From the NCBI GenBank assembly GCA_002731275.1, contig PCBK01000146.1, forward strand, positions 19,849 through 83,848: DNA of 64,000 nt, given 5' to 3'. The notes beneath the pieces were generated by a model that was not told the origin of the DNA, made no database searches, and worked only from the letters and a program-made list of their open reading frames with translations. This stretch comes from Deltaproteobacteria bacterium. GTDB taxonomy: Bacteria > Myxococcota_C > UBA6777. A program made the position numbers and the translations under genes. Positions 19,610 through 29,558 of the stretch are shown here, one piece after another (within the stretch, counting starts at the first letter, position 1; every line of letters begins with the position of its first letter).

Positions 19610-20494
19610 ATGGCAAATCAAGTTGTCGACAATCAGGAAGCTTTAAAGCCACCAACTGATCTCTCAGAAGAAGAAAGATGGATTGTCCGCCTGCACGGAC
19701 AAGATATGGGGCCATTCTCGACCAAAGCACTGTATCCAAAGCTGCTTACGGGAGAAATTGAACCCGAAACCCTCCTCCTCGACCAAAACAGGTTCAGCCG
19801 TTGCCGCCTGCACGAGATCACGGAGTTGCAGCCTTACCTGGAGCTACACAACACACAAAACCCCGTTCTTCTTCGCGAACAAAAAGCACAAGAACGTGAC
19901 GAATATTGGGAAAAGACCGGTAAAAAACGCATGATGATCGGTATCGCTTCAGGGATCAGCGTGATCGTCGCAGCGTTTGTGATCTGGCGTGTCTTTATCT
20001 ACCAAAGCTCCGACGTCTACCTCCAAGACGGTGACCACCAATTCTCATTTGAAGGCTTCAAAGGCGTCAAAAAGAAGAAGGGATACAAAAAGTTTAACGA
20101 CATCCGGTATCGCCGACGAAAAGGTCGTAAAGGTGGAAAAGCTGGCGCAACTGGCCCCTCTGCTGCGACTGTCGACTTCACAAATGGCGGTGGTAGTGGC
20201 ATCCCACGCAAGAAGCTCTCCAACTACATCCGTGGTCGTATCCGCAGTATCTTCGGTTGCTTTAAAATGAGAATGCAGATGGACTCTCGATTTACGGGCG
20301 GAAACATCGAATTCTCGATCATGGGTACCACAGGGAAAGTCACACGTGTTCGCGTGATCGACACCGACTACGCTTCGACCTCTCTCAACAGCTGCATCAG
20401 ACGACGCGCAAAACGCTGGCAAATGCCGACCTTCCCTGGCTCAGCCGTGGTCTACTTCCCCGTATATATCCGTAAAAAACGCACTCGCTGGTAA
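19610..20494 (+). CDS. GYF_2 domain membrane protein with AgmX/PglI-type C-terminal domain
   Basis: 294 residues from ATG 19610 with GGAG 8 nt upstream; longer in-frame starts upstream lack a ribosome-binding site. An N-terminal GYF_2-like domain (about 24-80: WIVRLHGQDMGPFS...LLTGEIEPETLL) is followed by a transmembrane helix (about 107-131). A basic and Gly-rich linker leads to a C-terminal domain (about 200-294) with IRSIFGCF, GNIEFSIMGTTGKVTRVRV and SLNSCIRRRAKRWQMP. That is the TonB-like AgmX/PglI C-terminal fold common in myxobacterial gliding and envelope proteins. It probably spans the inner membrane with the GYF domain inside. The RluA-type synthase starts 5 nt after its stop. Confidence 0.85.
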   Translation: MANQVVDNQEALKPPTDLSEEERWIVRLHGQDMGPFSTKALYPKLLTGEIEPETLLLDQNRFSRCRLHEITELQPYLELHNTQNPVLLREQKAQERDEYWEKTGKKRMMIGIASGISVIVAAFVIWRVFIYQSSDVYLQDGDHQFSFEGFKGVKKKKGYKKFNDIRYRRRKGRKGGKAGATGPSAATVDFTNGGGSGIPRKKLSNYIRGRIRSIFGCFKMRMQMDSRFTGGNIEFSIMGTTGKVTRVRVIDTDYASTSLNSCIRRRAKRWQMPTFPGSAVVYFPVYIRKKRTRW

Positions 20495-20499
20495 CACCT

Positions 20500-21477
20500 T
20501 TGTCAACGCCCCTTCAGTGGACATCCACCTCCTCCAGCCGACTTGACCGTATCCTCAAAGCACAATTCCCACACGTCTCAAACCGCGCCCTCAAGCTGTG
20601 GTTCAAACAGCACAAGGTCTTCGTCAATGGCACCTCACGTCCGCCAGGATACAACGTGCAAGAAGGTGATCTCATCCAGCTCCCACACGGCACATCACAG
20701 CTCATCCCACGAGAGGCAGAATCAACCCTTCGACTCGAATATATCGACAAACATGAAGACGTCATCGTCGTCAACAAGCCCCACCAAGCCCACTGCCATC
20801 CACTCAACCCTTGGGATCTGGACACCATCACACAAGCTGTTGTACGCGACTTTCCACACATCAAAGATGTAGGCTCTCCCCGTGAACCAGGACTCCTACA
20901 TAGGCTCGACTATGAGACGTCTGGAATTCTTTTGTTTGCGAACTCACAAGAGAGTTTTCAGCGCCTGTCACAAAGCCGCGACGAAAAACAATGGGACAAG
21001 CGCTATCTCGCATGGCTACACGGAATCGTCACCACTCCAGCACAGCTCCTCATCCCCATCACACACCACCCCTCACAACCCTCCAAGATGATCGCATTCC
21101 TCGACCCTTCTCAAAAACACAAAGGACATGTCCAACAAGCCCACTCTTGGTTTGTCCCACTCGCACATCGCAATCACCAAACGTTGTGTATGATCAAGAT
21201 CATCACAGGCGTTCGACATCAGATCCGCATCCACGCGAGCACATGGGGTCATCCCATCGTCGGCGACCCTCTCTATGCCACGAACTCCCAAGCTGCTGAG
21301 AGGATGATGCTTCATGCGAGCGCACTCAACGTTCCTTCCCCTTTGACTGGACAAACACTCCAATGGTGCGCGCTCCCATCCTTTGTAAATGACCTCGAAG
21401 CCGTCGAATGCAAACGGAGCTTCGAACGAGAATCACCCCCCACAAAGATTGTCACAGCTGAAGAGTTGCGCTCCTAG
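20500..21477 (+). CDS. RluA-family pseudouridine synthase
   Basis: 325 residues. The enzyme isomerises uridine to pseudouridine in rRNA or tRNA. An S4-like N-terminal region (SRLDRILKAQFPHVSNRALKL...VFVNG) precedes the catalytic domain with GLLHRLDYETSGIL; the catalytic Asp is in HRLD near residue 137. HQIRIHASTWGHPIVGDPLY near the end is the family RIH-GHP-GD motif. The best available start is a TTG at 20500, 5 nt after the upstream stop and without a clear ribosome-binding site, so translation may be coupled to the GYF gene. Its target site cannot be assigned. Confidence 0.92.
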   Translation: MSTPLQWTSTSSSRLDRILKAQFPHVSNRALKLWFKQHKVFVNGTSRPPGYNVQEGDLIQLPHGTSQLIPREAESTLRLEYIDKHEDVIVVNKPHQAHCHPLNPWDLDTITQAVVRDFPHIKDVGSPREPGLLHRLDYETSGILLFANSQESFQRLSQSRDEKQWDKRYLAWLHGIVTTPAQLLIPITHHPSQPSKMIAFLDPSQKHKGHVQQAHSWFVPLAHRNHQTLCMIKIITGVRHQIRIHASTWGHPIVGDPLYATNSQAAERMMLHASALNVPSPLTGQTLQWCALPSFVNDLEAVECKRSFERESPPTKIVTAEELRS

Positions 21478-21533
21478 TCACCATCAGGTAATGTGTCCCG
21501 GCTCACATCAATGAACCCTACTGGAGGATCCCA

Positions 21534-23048
21534 ATGTCTTCTCAAAATAAAACAGAAAACAAAACATTTCAGTTGCTTATGAATCGCTTTCGCGAACTGC
21601 ATCACTTGGGCAGTATCAGCGAATTGCTGGACTGGGACAAAGAGGTGATGATGCCCTCTGGTGGGACGGATCAACGAGCAGAAGAGACCGCTGTTCTCTC
21701 CTCCCTCCACCACCAAAGACTCACGGACCCACAAGTCGGCGAATGGATCGCAGAGCTCGAAGATGTAGACTCTTTGAATGAAGTGGAGAGAGCTGATCTT
21801 CGTGAAGCCAAGCGAGCATATGACAAGGCAACCAAAGTCCCACCGACGCTCGTCGAAGAGCTGGCCAAGTTGAGCGTCACAGCCGTCCAAGCCTGGGCAG
21901 GTGCACGCAAGGAAAAGGACTTCTCCGCCTTCGCCCCCAAACTCAAACAGATCGTCAAATGCAAACGAGAATACGCCGACGCGATCAGAGGCGAAAAGAG
22001 CCGCTATGATGCGCTCCTCGATGATTATGAGCCCAACGAACGCTCCGAGGACTTGAAGGAGATTTTTTCTTCCTTGCGTGAGGCCACTGTCCCACTTTTG
22101 CAAACACTGAAGGAAGCCACATACCAACCCGACCCAGAGCACCTCAAAGGTGACTTCTCGATCGACACGCAAAAGGCGTTCTCCCTCAAAGTCCTCGACA
22201 AAATGGGCTACAACATCAATGAAGGTCGACTCGACGTCAGCACACACCCCTTCTGTACGGGCAATGGTGCAGATGTGCGAATCACCACGCGCTACCAAAC
22301 GAGCCAAATGACCGAATCTCTCTTTGGATGTATGCACGAAGGTGGTCACGCTCTGTACGAACAAGGTATGGACCGCGCACGCCTGGACAAACCGGCTGGT
22401 GGCTATGCTTCTCTCGGTATTCATGAGTCACAATCTCGCCTCTGGGAAAACAATGTCGGACGCTCGATGGCCTTTTGGGAGCACTTTTACCCACAGCTTC
22501 AGGAGAGCTTTCACGCCCCCTTCTCTTCTGTTGATCTGCAAGACTACTGGCGCGCCATTAACATCGTCTCCCCCTCTTTTATCCGAACCGAATCCGACGA
22601 GATCACGTACAACCTTCACATCATCTTGCGCTTCGATATCGAAGTCGCGTTACTCGAAGGAGACATTGAGATCGATGATCTCCCAACGGCCTGGAATGAG
22701 CGCTTTGAAAAAGACTTTGGCATCAAGGTCACAGATGACAGTGTTGGGTGTCTACAAGATATCCACTGGGCAGCCGGACTCTTTGGCTACTTCCCGACGT
22801 ACACACTCGGTAATCTGTACGCCGCTCAATTCTTCCAATCCGCGCAGCAGGCGCTCCCTGAGCTTGAAAGTATGTTCCGCAAAGGAGAGCTCGCGCCGCT
22901 GCGACAATGGTTGAAAACCAACATCCACGAACCTGGGAGTGTCCACTTTGCCCGTGACCTCTGTAAAAAAGTCACAGGTGCGCCACTCTCTATCGATCCA
23001 TTCGTACAGTACATCAACGACAAGTTCGCAAAGGTGTACAAACTGTAA
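21534..23048 (+). CDS. M32 carboxypeptidase (Taq type)
   Basis: 504 residues, the family norm. A cytoplasmic metallocarboxypeptidase that trims C-terminal residues. ATG at 21534 with GGAGG about 7 nt upstream. The zinc motif HEGGH is near residue 268, the third-ligand motif is IHESQSRLWEN, and RTESDEITYNLHIILRF and GYFPTYTLGNLYAAQFF are family signatures. N-terminal LLDWDKEVMMPSGG is also characteristic. It lies 56 bp after the pseudouridine synthase on the same strand. Nothing looks damaged. Confidence 0.95.
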   Translation: MSSQNKTENKTFQLLMNRFRELHHLGSISELLDWDKEVMMPSGGTDQRAEETAVLSSLHHQRLTDPQVGEWIAELEDVDSLNEVERADLREAKRAYDKATKVPPTLVEELAKLSVTAVQAWAGARKEKDFSAFAPKLKQIVKCKREYADAIRGEKSRYDALLDDYEPNERSEDLKEIFSSLREATVPLLQTLKEATYQPDPEHLKGDFSIDTQKAFSLKVLDKMGYNINEGRLDVSTHPFCTGNGADVRITTRYQTSQMTESLFGCMHEGGHALYEQGMDRARLDKPAGGYASLGIHESQSRLWENNVGRSMAFWEHFYPQLQESFHAPFSSVDLQDYWRAINIVSPSFIRTESDEITYNLHIILRFDIEVALLEGDIEIDDLPTAWNERFEKDFGIKVTDDSVGCLQDIHWAAGLFGYFPTYTLGNLYAAQFFQSAQQALPELESMFRKGELAPLRQWLKTNIHEPGSVHFARDLCKKVTGAPLSIDPFVQYINDKFAKVYKL

Positions 23049-23132
23049 GGCAAACATCCCCTTGAGCGATACAATTGTGCGACCAACCATACCTCCTGCC
23101 AACACATCCAAACCAACGCGAAAGTGAAAACA

Positions 23133-24512
23133 ATGCAATCCACACAGACCACACTCAAACAAGAGCTGTGGAGTACTTTGGTGTTGGCTGCCCCCCTCAG
23201 CGCTGCCTTCGCGGGCAATCACCTGATGGGTCTCGTTGACACCGCGATCATGGGACGCCTGGGCGCTGTTGCGCTCGCAGGGACCGCAACAGGCGCCACC
23301 CTCTTTTTTATCGTCTCCGTCTTTGGCATGGGCATTCTCTTTGGCCTCGAACCCTTTATCGCCCAGGCGATCGGCGCAGGTGAAGAAGACAAGGCTTACA
23401 GACACTACCGAGAAGGCATCGTCCTCTCGTTGCTCATGTGTATACCGTTGATCTTGATGCTCGTCCTGTCTCCGTTCGTCCTCCCCGTGCTGAAATTCGA
23501 CGAAGCCACCATCAAAGCTGTCCAGTACTACGTGATCGCACGTGCCCCCGGCCTGGCATTTATGTACATGTACAGGACCTCCAAGGCATACCTACAAGCC
23601 AATCACATCACCCGCCCAATGGTCGCCTCCACGATCATCGCGAATATCCTCAATGTCTTCACGACGGCGTTCCTGGCCATGGGTGATCAGGCACTTCAAA
23701 AGGTCGGTCTGCCGGCGATTGGATTTGCAGGTTGGGGTGTCTTTGGTGCGGGTATCTCCACGACCTTCATGTCATGTCTTCAGTGGCTTATCCTACGGCA
23801 CTACGTCGCGCAACAGAGACAAACACACCAAATCGACGACACCCAGCCCATCCAGCGCAAAGCGCTCGTCCACCTGCTACGTCTAGGGTGGCCTCTTTCG
23901 ATACAATATCTCGCAGAAGGTGGATTGTTCGCGCTCGTGACGTTGTTGATGGGTCAATTTGGCCCTGTGATCTTGAGTGGTCACCAAATCGCCCTTCAAC
24001 TCGCGAGTTTCACCTTTGTGATCTGTGTGGGCTTTGGGAGCGCGACGACAGTTCGAGTTGGTCATGCTGCGGGCAAAGAAGACAGAGCTGGAGCGCAGGT
24101 CGCTGGCATCGCGGGGTTAATCTGGGGGGTCATGTTTATGAGCGTCAGTGGGATGATGTTCTACACGTTCCCGAAGCAGCTCGCGGGATGGTTCGCTGTC
24201 AATGAACAGATCATCGAAGCAGCTGTTCCTTTTATGCTCATGGCGGCCATTTTCCAGGTTGTCGATGGTATCCAGGCGGTCTCATCTTCGGCGTTACGAG
24301 GCATTGGTGACATCAAGATTCCGGCGCTGTTTTATCTCGCAAGTCATTGGTGTATTGGACTGCCGTTGTCGTGGTATCTGACATTTGGAGGTGGTGAACA
24401 GGATCCTGTCGCGATGTGGTGGGGCTTGATCGCCGGGCTGTCTTTTGCCAGTGTGAGCTTGTGTACGCGATTCTTTCTCCTCTGTCGCAAGCCGATCAAG
24501 AGAATGCTCTGA
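23133..24512 (+). CDS. MATE-family multidrug/Na+ antiporter
   Basis: 459 residues from ATG 23133; an in-frame GTG three codons earlier is equally possible, and neither has a strong ribosome-binding site. About 12 hydrophobic helices are visible. The MATE signature is present in the first helix pair (MGLVDTAIMGRLGAVALAG) and again in the second half (GPVILSGHQIALQLASF). Family members export cationic compounds using Na+ or H+ gradients. It is 84 bp downstream of the M32 gene and 30 bp upstream of the NRDE gene, consistent with a shared transcript. The substrate is unknown. Confidence 0.92.
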   Translation: MQSTQTTLKQELWSTLVLAAPLSAAFAGNHLMGLVDTAIMGRLGAVALAGTATGATLFFIVSVFGMGILFGLEPFIAQAIGAGEEDKAYRHYREGIVLSLLMCIPLILMLVLSPFVLPVLKFDEATIKAVQYYVIARAPGLAFMYMYRTSKAYLQANHITRPMVASTIIANILNVFTTAFLAMGDQALQKVGLPAIGFAGWGVFGAGISTTFMSCLQWLILRHYVAQQRQTHQIDDTQPIQRKALVHLLRLGWPLSIQYLAEGGLFALVTLLMGQFGPVILSGHQIALQLASFTFVICVGFGSATTVRVGHAAGKEDRAGAQVAGIAGLIWGVMFMSVSGMMFYTFPKQLAGWFAVNEQIIEAAVPFMLMAAIFQVVDGIQAVSSSALRGIGDIKIPALFYLASHWCIGLPLSWYLTFGGGEQDPVAMWWGLIAGLSFASVSLCTRFFLLCRKPIKRML

Positions 24513-24542
24513 CACCCCCTACTTTCAACATAGGACAAATGT

Positions 24543-25328
24543 ATGTGTACGGTCTTGATTTTCCAGGATATCCATCCAGACTTTCCGCTCCTGATCGCCG
24601 CCAACCGCGATGAAAGTTACCATCGACCGTCCAGCTCTATTCAACGATTACACGACGCTCCCATCGCAATTGGTGGAAAAGACCAGAAACGAGGTGGGAC
24701 CTGGATGGGGGCAAATGCCGCAGGTATCTTCGTCGGCGTGACCAATCACAGAAACTACAAAAAAGACGACAAGTCAAAAGGTTCGAGAGGCACAGTGGTC
24801 AAAGATGCCCTCAAGATGGAGCATCCGGATCAGATCCAGGCATATCTCGAAGCCCGCTCTCCCAAGGATTACAACCCATTCAACTTGCTCTTTGGTCAAA
24901 GCGGTGATCTACGTGTGGCGTATGCCAGAGAGGGAGCAGATACTTTTGACTTTGAGACCGTTCCAACAGGACTCCACGTCTTGCCGAATGATCGACTCAA
25001 CACAACGCTCTTTCCCAAAGCAGGCTACATGAGATCGTTGTGTGATGTACCACTCGAAACAGGCGCTGCGTTGTGGAAACAGCTACAACATTGGCTGTCT
25101 GATCACCAGCTCCCGCCGCTCTCGGAGATCCCTGATCCACCAGAGAGCCGTTGGATACCACGTATCTTTCTTCGACAGCTCGAAGCCATGTGCATCCACA
25201 CCCCAACATATGGAACGTTGTCCTCTACGATTGTCGCGATGACGCCAGGTCGCATCGAACACTACCTGTATTGTGATGGGAAACCGTGTAAAGCTGAATT
25301 CGAGGAATACACACACTTGCTGGATTGA
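24543..25328 (+). CDS. NRDE/TANGO2-family protein
   Basis: 261 residues, starting MCTVLIFQDIHPDFPLLIAANRDESY. Cys2 and the NRDE motif (residues 21-24) define the family, which has an Ntn-hydrolase-like fold with Cys2 as candidate nucleophile after Met removal. GGTWMGANAAGIFVGVTN is a second conserved block. ATG at 24543 has AGGA about 8 nt upstream. The biochemical role of the bacterial family is not settled; haem or lipid handling has been proposed for the eukaryotic relatives. It ends 64 bp from a convergent gene, with no clear terminator in between. Confidence 0.9.
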   Translation: MCTVLIFQDIHPDFPLLIAANRDESYHRPSSSIQRLHDAPIAIGGKDQKRGGTWMGANAAGIFVGVTNHRNYKKDDKSKGSRGTVVKDALKMEHPDQIQAYLEARSPKDYNPFNLLFGQSGDLRVAYAREGADTFDFETVPTGLHVLPNDRLNTTLFPKAGYMRSLCDVPLETGAALWKQLQHWLSDHQLPPLSEIPDPPESRWIPRIFLRQLEAMCIHTPTYGTLSSTIVAMTPGRIEHYLYCDGKPCKAEFEEYTHLLD

Positions 25329-25392
25329 TGGGCAGGACGGGAGCAGGAAACAAATGAGGTCCAAGACGACTGCGCTTGTTTTTGTGGGAGCC

Positions 25393-26580
25393 TTAGAAGG
25401 ACTTACACATTTCGAGGATTTGTTCGGGCAGCGTGGTGACCTGTTCTTCTTTCTTTTTCTTCTTGAGTGATTGCAATTGTGCCCACCACGCAGGCTGTGT
25501 TGTGTTCTTCCCGATGAGCCCATTGACCTTTTGGTAGGCTTGCTCGCACTTTTTGATCCAGGGTGTATAGACCTCTAACGAGATCGCCTTCTGAAGCACC
25601 GTTGCAAACCCATCTTTGGCTTTCTTGAGCCACCCACGTCCCATCTCATCGAGTGTTTTCTTGTACTTTACCCAAGAATCTTGTGAGACATTCTCGGGCT
25701 TTGTCACACCATTCACCTTGTCGTACAGGAGAGTGTAGATCTCCGCTTGACGGAACGCTGCAGCGAGCGCCCACTCAGGCACCCGAACTTTCACAACCTC
25801 AGCATAATCCCGTGAAAGCAAGACACCAAAAGCGATGATCTCTTTGAGACGTGCGTTATTTTGGTTGAGCTCTTTGCTCAATTGCATCTTCTGAAAAACA
25901 CGTCGACGTCGTTCAGACAGAAAGAAACGAGACTCAGCGTTCTTTTGCACAATGGGAAGACGTCCCTCCACTGCGGAAATACCGTGACGCTCCATCTCTT
26001 CGGCGAGTGCCAGTGTGATCATCGAGTAATCATCGGCTTTATTGAACTTATTAAGCATCCGGTAATCTTCGGCCACTTTGGCGTACATACGCAACAACAC
26101 GAGATTGTTTACATCTGCTTTGTTCAGACGTTTGACATTGCTCGAACCGCCCCAGCCGATCGCGGCGAGCTTTTTTCGACCAAACTTCATCTGCTTGGTG
26201 ACTTCGGTCTTCGCTGCGAGTCTCGCAAGAACCCACTTTAACCCTTGTTTGTCGTAGTGCTTCTTCATCTTTGAGAGCACCTCTGAGAGGTAACCTTGCA
26301 ACGCGCCTGTTTGTGTTTGTGCGATGTATCGTTGTCTCGCGACGATAGCCTGCTCCCACTTTTCCAACCGCTCATTGATCATCGCGAGGTAGAACAGTGG
26401 TTTTTTTCGGGGTGGACTTCGCCGGTGCGCTTTGTTGCAAAATCCGAGCGCTTCAGTGTAGACGACCTTGGGGTCGCGACGAATATTGCGAGGAGGACAT
26501 CCCCACTGAAAGAGCGAAAAGAGCATGATCGCGCTGATTGTCATCGTCGATAAGCGGTACTTCTCAACATCAAACTTCAT
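25393..26580 (-). CDS. Exported helical-repeat protein, paralogue of 30001-31239
   Basis: 395 residues from ATG 26580 (AAGGAA about 8 nt upstream). The N-terminus has a hydrophobic segment ending in Cys (TISAIMLFSLFQWGC), a weak lipobox. A TPR-like opening follows (KKPLFYLAMINERLEKWEQAIVARQRYI), then helical basic sequence. It shares several blocks with the protein at 30001-31239: KxPLFYxAxIxExx, ExRFxxxExRRxxFQxM and ExYTPWxxxxxxAYQ, the last two at matching distances from the C-terminus. The two are paralogues that diverged long ago. The gene lies downstream of the WSC-domain protein, 320 bp away on the same strand. Function unknown; membrane anchoring is an inference. Confidence 0.78.
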   Translation of the reverse strand: MKFDVEKYRLSTMTISAIMLFSLFQWGCPPRNIRRDPKVVYTEALGFCNKAHRRSPPRKKPLFYLAMINERLEKWEQAIVARQRYIAQTQTGALQGYLSEVLSKMKKHYDKQGLKWVLARLAAKTEVTKQMKFGRKKLAAIGWGGSSNVKRLNKADVNNLVLLRMYAKVAEDYRMLNKFNKADDYSMITLALAEEMERHGISAVEGRLPIVQKNAESRFFLSERRRRVFQKMQLSKELNQNNARLKEIIAFGVLLSRDYAEVVKVRVPEWALAAAFRQAEIYTLLYDKVNGVTKPENVSQDSWVKYKKTLDEMGRGWLKKAKDGFATVLQKAISLEVYTPWIKKCEQAYQKVNGLIGKNTTQPAWWAQLQSLKKKKKEEQVTTLPEQILEMCKSF

Positions 26581-26900
26581 CGATAAATTCCTTCTCAAGA
26601 CCAAAAGGGTCTGCGACATCCACACAATGTGTGGAGAGTGATTGAGCCTCGTAGGGTCCATCCATCCGATCAAAATGATGCCCCCAGGCTCTCTGACGCG
26701 TAAACACAAACACAAAAGTGCACCCATCGTACACAAGAACGCGAATCAGAGCAATCCGTTTTCTCGCAGTGCGCTTCTTTTTCCTACACTCTTTTCTTCT
26801 TGGAGTAGACTAAAGAGGATGGTGGGATGAGAAAAGGCAGTCAGGAGTCTTCGGAGTAAAGGAAGAGAAGGAAGATATGGAAAGATTGTGATGGTGCGTT
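26581..26900. other. Intergenic region without a recognised gene
   Basis: 320 bases between two minus-strand genes. It should hold the end of the WSC-protein transcript and the promoter of the helical-repeat gene. I found no good hairpin with a T-tract and no convincing promoter hexamers. Confidence 0.35.
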
Positions 26901-29558
26901 TTAGCGGAGAATGTAACTGTTAAAACTTGAATGACGTGTCAGACGAGTCCCTCGCCGAGCCTGACAATCCCTGCGACTTCGGTTGCACACAATCGCCTTG
27001 CACTGAGGGTGTTGTGCGCAGAGATATTTCGCTTGATGATTGGGGAAGCTACACTGACCACGTACCCAAGATGTATTGCAGCCTGGGCCACTGCGCAAAC
27101 AACCTCCTCGTGCACAATGAATGGCATACCCACCACGTCGAGTATATTTGATGTTACGTCGCGTGGCGCCGGTCTTGTAGACTTCATTTCTCCACGCATG
27201 ACCACAAAGATATCTTCGATCACTTGCACACTTCTTCGAACACTCTCGTCCCGAGCGTTTTCCGTACTTTCCGTATCGATTACCACAAAAACACTGACCA
27301 CCATCCTGCACACCTGCGAATGGAAAACCTCTTTTTGCACACACTTTGATACAAGAGGCTGGTGTGTGGCGATAACCGGCGAGATGAGCACTCAGATCAC
27401 GCTGTGGCTTGTCGAGATAGCACCCAACATATCCTTTGGGGCGAGCTGGTTGGATTCTCTTTCCGGGCTTTTCATTGCCGTAATCACAGAAATATCTGTT
27501 CTTACGTGGGATACGATTCCCACTCCGTGTGGGTGTGTCGAGACAAGTTTCGTAGCATCGATTCTCTCGACGGCTACACCACGCTCCCTTCGCACAACGA
27601 CCACGCTGACATACTCCACCAACCCGGCCGACAGGCTTCTCACGACCATAATCACAAAAGTAGCGATTCTTACGAGGAATTCGATTCCCACTGCGAGTGG
27701 GCGTGCTGAAACAAGTCTCATAGCAGCGATTCTCTCGCTGGCTACACCACGCATCACCGACACATTTTTTGTTTAGACAAGGATGCCCCACTCTTCCGTA
27801 ATCTTTGGTTTTCTTCGCTTCCTCACGAAGCAATTGCTGTGTATATGCCGAAAATGAGGAAGGCAGCTTCGCCACAAGCCACGATTGTCCAGCGGCCCGC
27901 TCGGCCTCCTTTTTGAAGGGATGGTGCATGGAGGTCCCATACCAAAGACGTCGTTTGAAATGAGGTTTGGCAAACTTCGCCAAGAGCATGGTTGTCGTAA
28001 CACCGATTGCCATCTTAACAATCAGTCCAACCAGTGGACCCATCACCGCCCCGAGTCCAGCCGACATCGCCGCGAGCAAAATGGTCACTTGTGTCGCGAT
28101 GATGACAGAGAGGCTTGTCACCACGGACAGGTCAAAGCCTGTATAAATGCTCGACGTTGTCACATCAAAGATGAGATCTCCCAAATCACTGAGATATGTT
28201 TTGACATAGCATGCTTTGTAAGCACTTTCGCTTCTGTGGTGTTTACAGGAGAAAAATGGATTTGCGTAGACAAACACTGTCCCAAGAACAGTCCCCGCCA
28301 CAGACATCGCGACACCGCCAAGGGCAGATTTTCCAGCCGACTTGGACAGAACCTTTCTGTACGCCTTGATGCTCTTCTTCGCGCTTTTGATATCGCGCTC
28401 GCTTCTTTTGAGCATCCTGTAGGCTTTCTCCAAACGCTTCACGCTCTTATTGTATCGCTCGCGACTTCGTCTGGCTTTTAGCGCAGACTTCCCTGTGTTC
28501 AAATCTTGGTGATGTTTTTTGGCGAACGCATAACTTCTTCTTGCTGCCAAATACTCGTTTTTGCTGTTGACAACAAAGTTCCGATTTCGCGCAAGGCTAA
28601 GAAACTGCTTTGCCCCCTGCTTCAATCTCGGCAGCAACTTCTTCTTAAAAATCGGCGCGATCACACTCATTTGCGTAAACGCTCTGAGCAATATTCTTTT
28701 ATACCCACCGTTGGCAAATTTGTTCATCTCCCTTTGGAAATCAAAACATTGCCTGGACTTCAAAGTGCTAACAATCTGTTTGCGACGGTGGTAGCCAGGG
28801 ATGTCGGACCTCAAGCCACCACGCAAAAGGTTGGCGTATTTGATCTCGTAAGGCTTACCTTTGTAGTAGAAGATACGTTTGGTCCGGCCTGACGCTGCGA
28901 GCATCCGAGTCAGTGGCTGGACAGCTCTCTTTGCAGCCCGCTCAAGCTCTCTGATCTTGGACAGGAACGCACCACGTGCCGCCCTCTTGATCGCGTCGGC
29001 GGCTTTCTTCAACGCCACGACCGTCTTCTTGGAGGCCTTCTTGACATCTTTTTGCACACGACGAAAGGTCTTCTTGGCCTGGCTCTCAAAACGTCGCTTT
29101 GTCTTCTCAAAGTCGGCTTTCGCGATCTTGTAAGCATGTTCAGCGTTGTTCTTGAGGTCCACCCACATCTTGGCCTTTTTGAAGTTGCACGTCTTGATGG
29201 TGTGGCACTTTTGGGCTTTGTGGCACTTCTTGGGGAGCCAGGCGATGCAACGCCCGAGGGCCTTCAGTTTACAATCGCGACGACACTTAAACCACGAATG
29301 GCATTTCCGGTGTGTCTCCCGCACACAAATTTGGCCACGGTGTCTGACAATCGTACGGACAGGCGCTGCTGCTGCATCAAAACGACGCTTGGCCCTCTGC
29401 ATTTTCCGCCGCAATGGATCGAGCTTGGACCGGACTTTCGGATTGTTAAGATACCCATTCACAAAGCGCCCTTCAGCGCTCGCAAACGCAAGAGACGGAA
29501 GCAGAAACCCCACCCCAACCAAACATAAAAGCAATCGTACCCTGGAATGTTTCACCAT
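26901..29558 (-). CDS. Large basic exported protein with membrane segments, duplicated Cys modules and WSC domain
   Basis: 885 residues from ATG 29558 (AAGGAG 9 nt upstream), with signal peptide MVKHSRVRLLLCLVGVGFLL..AFA. Order: a Cys/Lys-rich segment with several CHxxxxC pairs (about 60-130); a long very basic helical, probably coiled, region (130-410); hydrophobic segments with many small residues (about 415-535); two tandem 56-residue Cys modules (about 590-700, each with WCSxRENRCYETC and RIPRKNRYFCDYG); a WSC domain (about 709-795, YVGCYLDKP...CFCGNRYG...CSKKC), a carbohydrate-binding fold; and a final Cys-rich domain. A surface or cell-wall-facing protein is likely. The hydrophobic part resembles that of the protein at 13470-14642. 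It is flanked by the two paralogous helical-repeat genes on the same strand. Confidence 0.82.
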   Translation of the reverse strand: MVKHSRVRLLLCLVGVGFLLPSLAFASAEGRFVNGYLNNPKVRSKLDPLRRKMQRAKRRFDAAAAPVRTIVRHRGQICVRETHRKCHSWFKCRRDCKLKALGRCIAWLPKKCHKAQKCHTIKTCNFKKAKMWVDLKNNAEHAYKIAKADFEKTKRRFESQAKKTFRRVQKDVKKASKKTVVALKKAADAIKRAARGAFLSKIRELERAAKRAVQPLTRMLAASGRTKRIFYYKGKPYEIKYANLLRGGLRSDIPGYHRRKQIVSTLKSRQCFDFQREMNKFANGGYKRILLRAFTQMSVIAPIFKKKLLPRLKQGAKQFLSLARNRNFVVNSKNEYLAARRSYAFAKKHHQDLNTGKSALKARRSRERYNKSVKRLEKAYRMLKRSERDIKSAKKSIKAYRKVLSKSAGKSALGGVAMSVAGTVLGTVFVYANPFFSCKHHRSESAYKACYVKTYLSDLGDLIFDVTTSSIYTGFDLSVVTSLSVIIATQVTILLAAMSAGLGAVMGPLVGLIVKMAIGVTTTMLLAKFAKPHFKRRLWYGTSMHHPFKKEAERAAGQSWLVAKLPSSFSAYTQQLLREEAKKTKDYGRVGHPCLNKKCVGDAWCSQRENRCYETCFSTPTRSGNRIPRKNRYFCDYGREKPVGRVGGVCQRGRCAKGAWCSRRENRCYETCLDTPTRSGNRIPRKNRYFCDYGNEKPGKRIQPARPKGYVGCYLDKPQRDLSAHLAGYRHTPASCIKVCAKRGFPFAGVQDGGQCFCGNRYGKYGKRSGRECSKKCASDRRYLCGHAWRNEVYKTGATRRNIKYTRRGGYAIHCARGGCLRSGPGCNTSWVRGQCSFPNHQAKYLCAQHPQCKAIVCNRSRRDCQARRGTRLTRHSSFNSYILR
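27481..27752 (-). repeat. Two in-frame 168-bp repeat copies inside the WSC protein gene
   Basis: The block beginning at 27481 recurs 168 bp further on at 27649. For example, GGCTACACCACGC occurs at 27572 and again at 27740. The spacing is 56 codons, and the copies keep the Cys positions and the RENRCYETC and RKNRYFCDYG segments. This is an internal duplication of one disulphide module. Confidence 0.8.

Noticed and set aside
21474..22424. Open frame of 316 codons on the minus strand
   Set aside because: It is antisense to the M32 carboxypeptidase, whose zinc motif and full length are intact. The antisense protein has no family resemblance.
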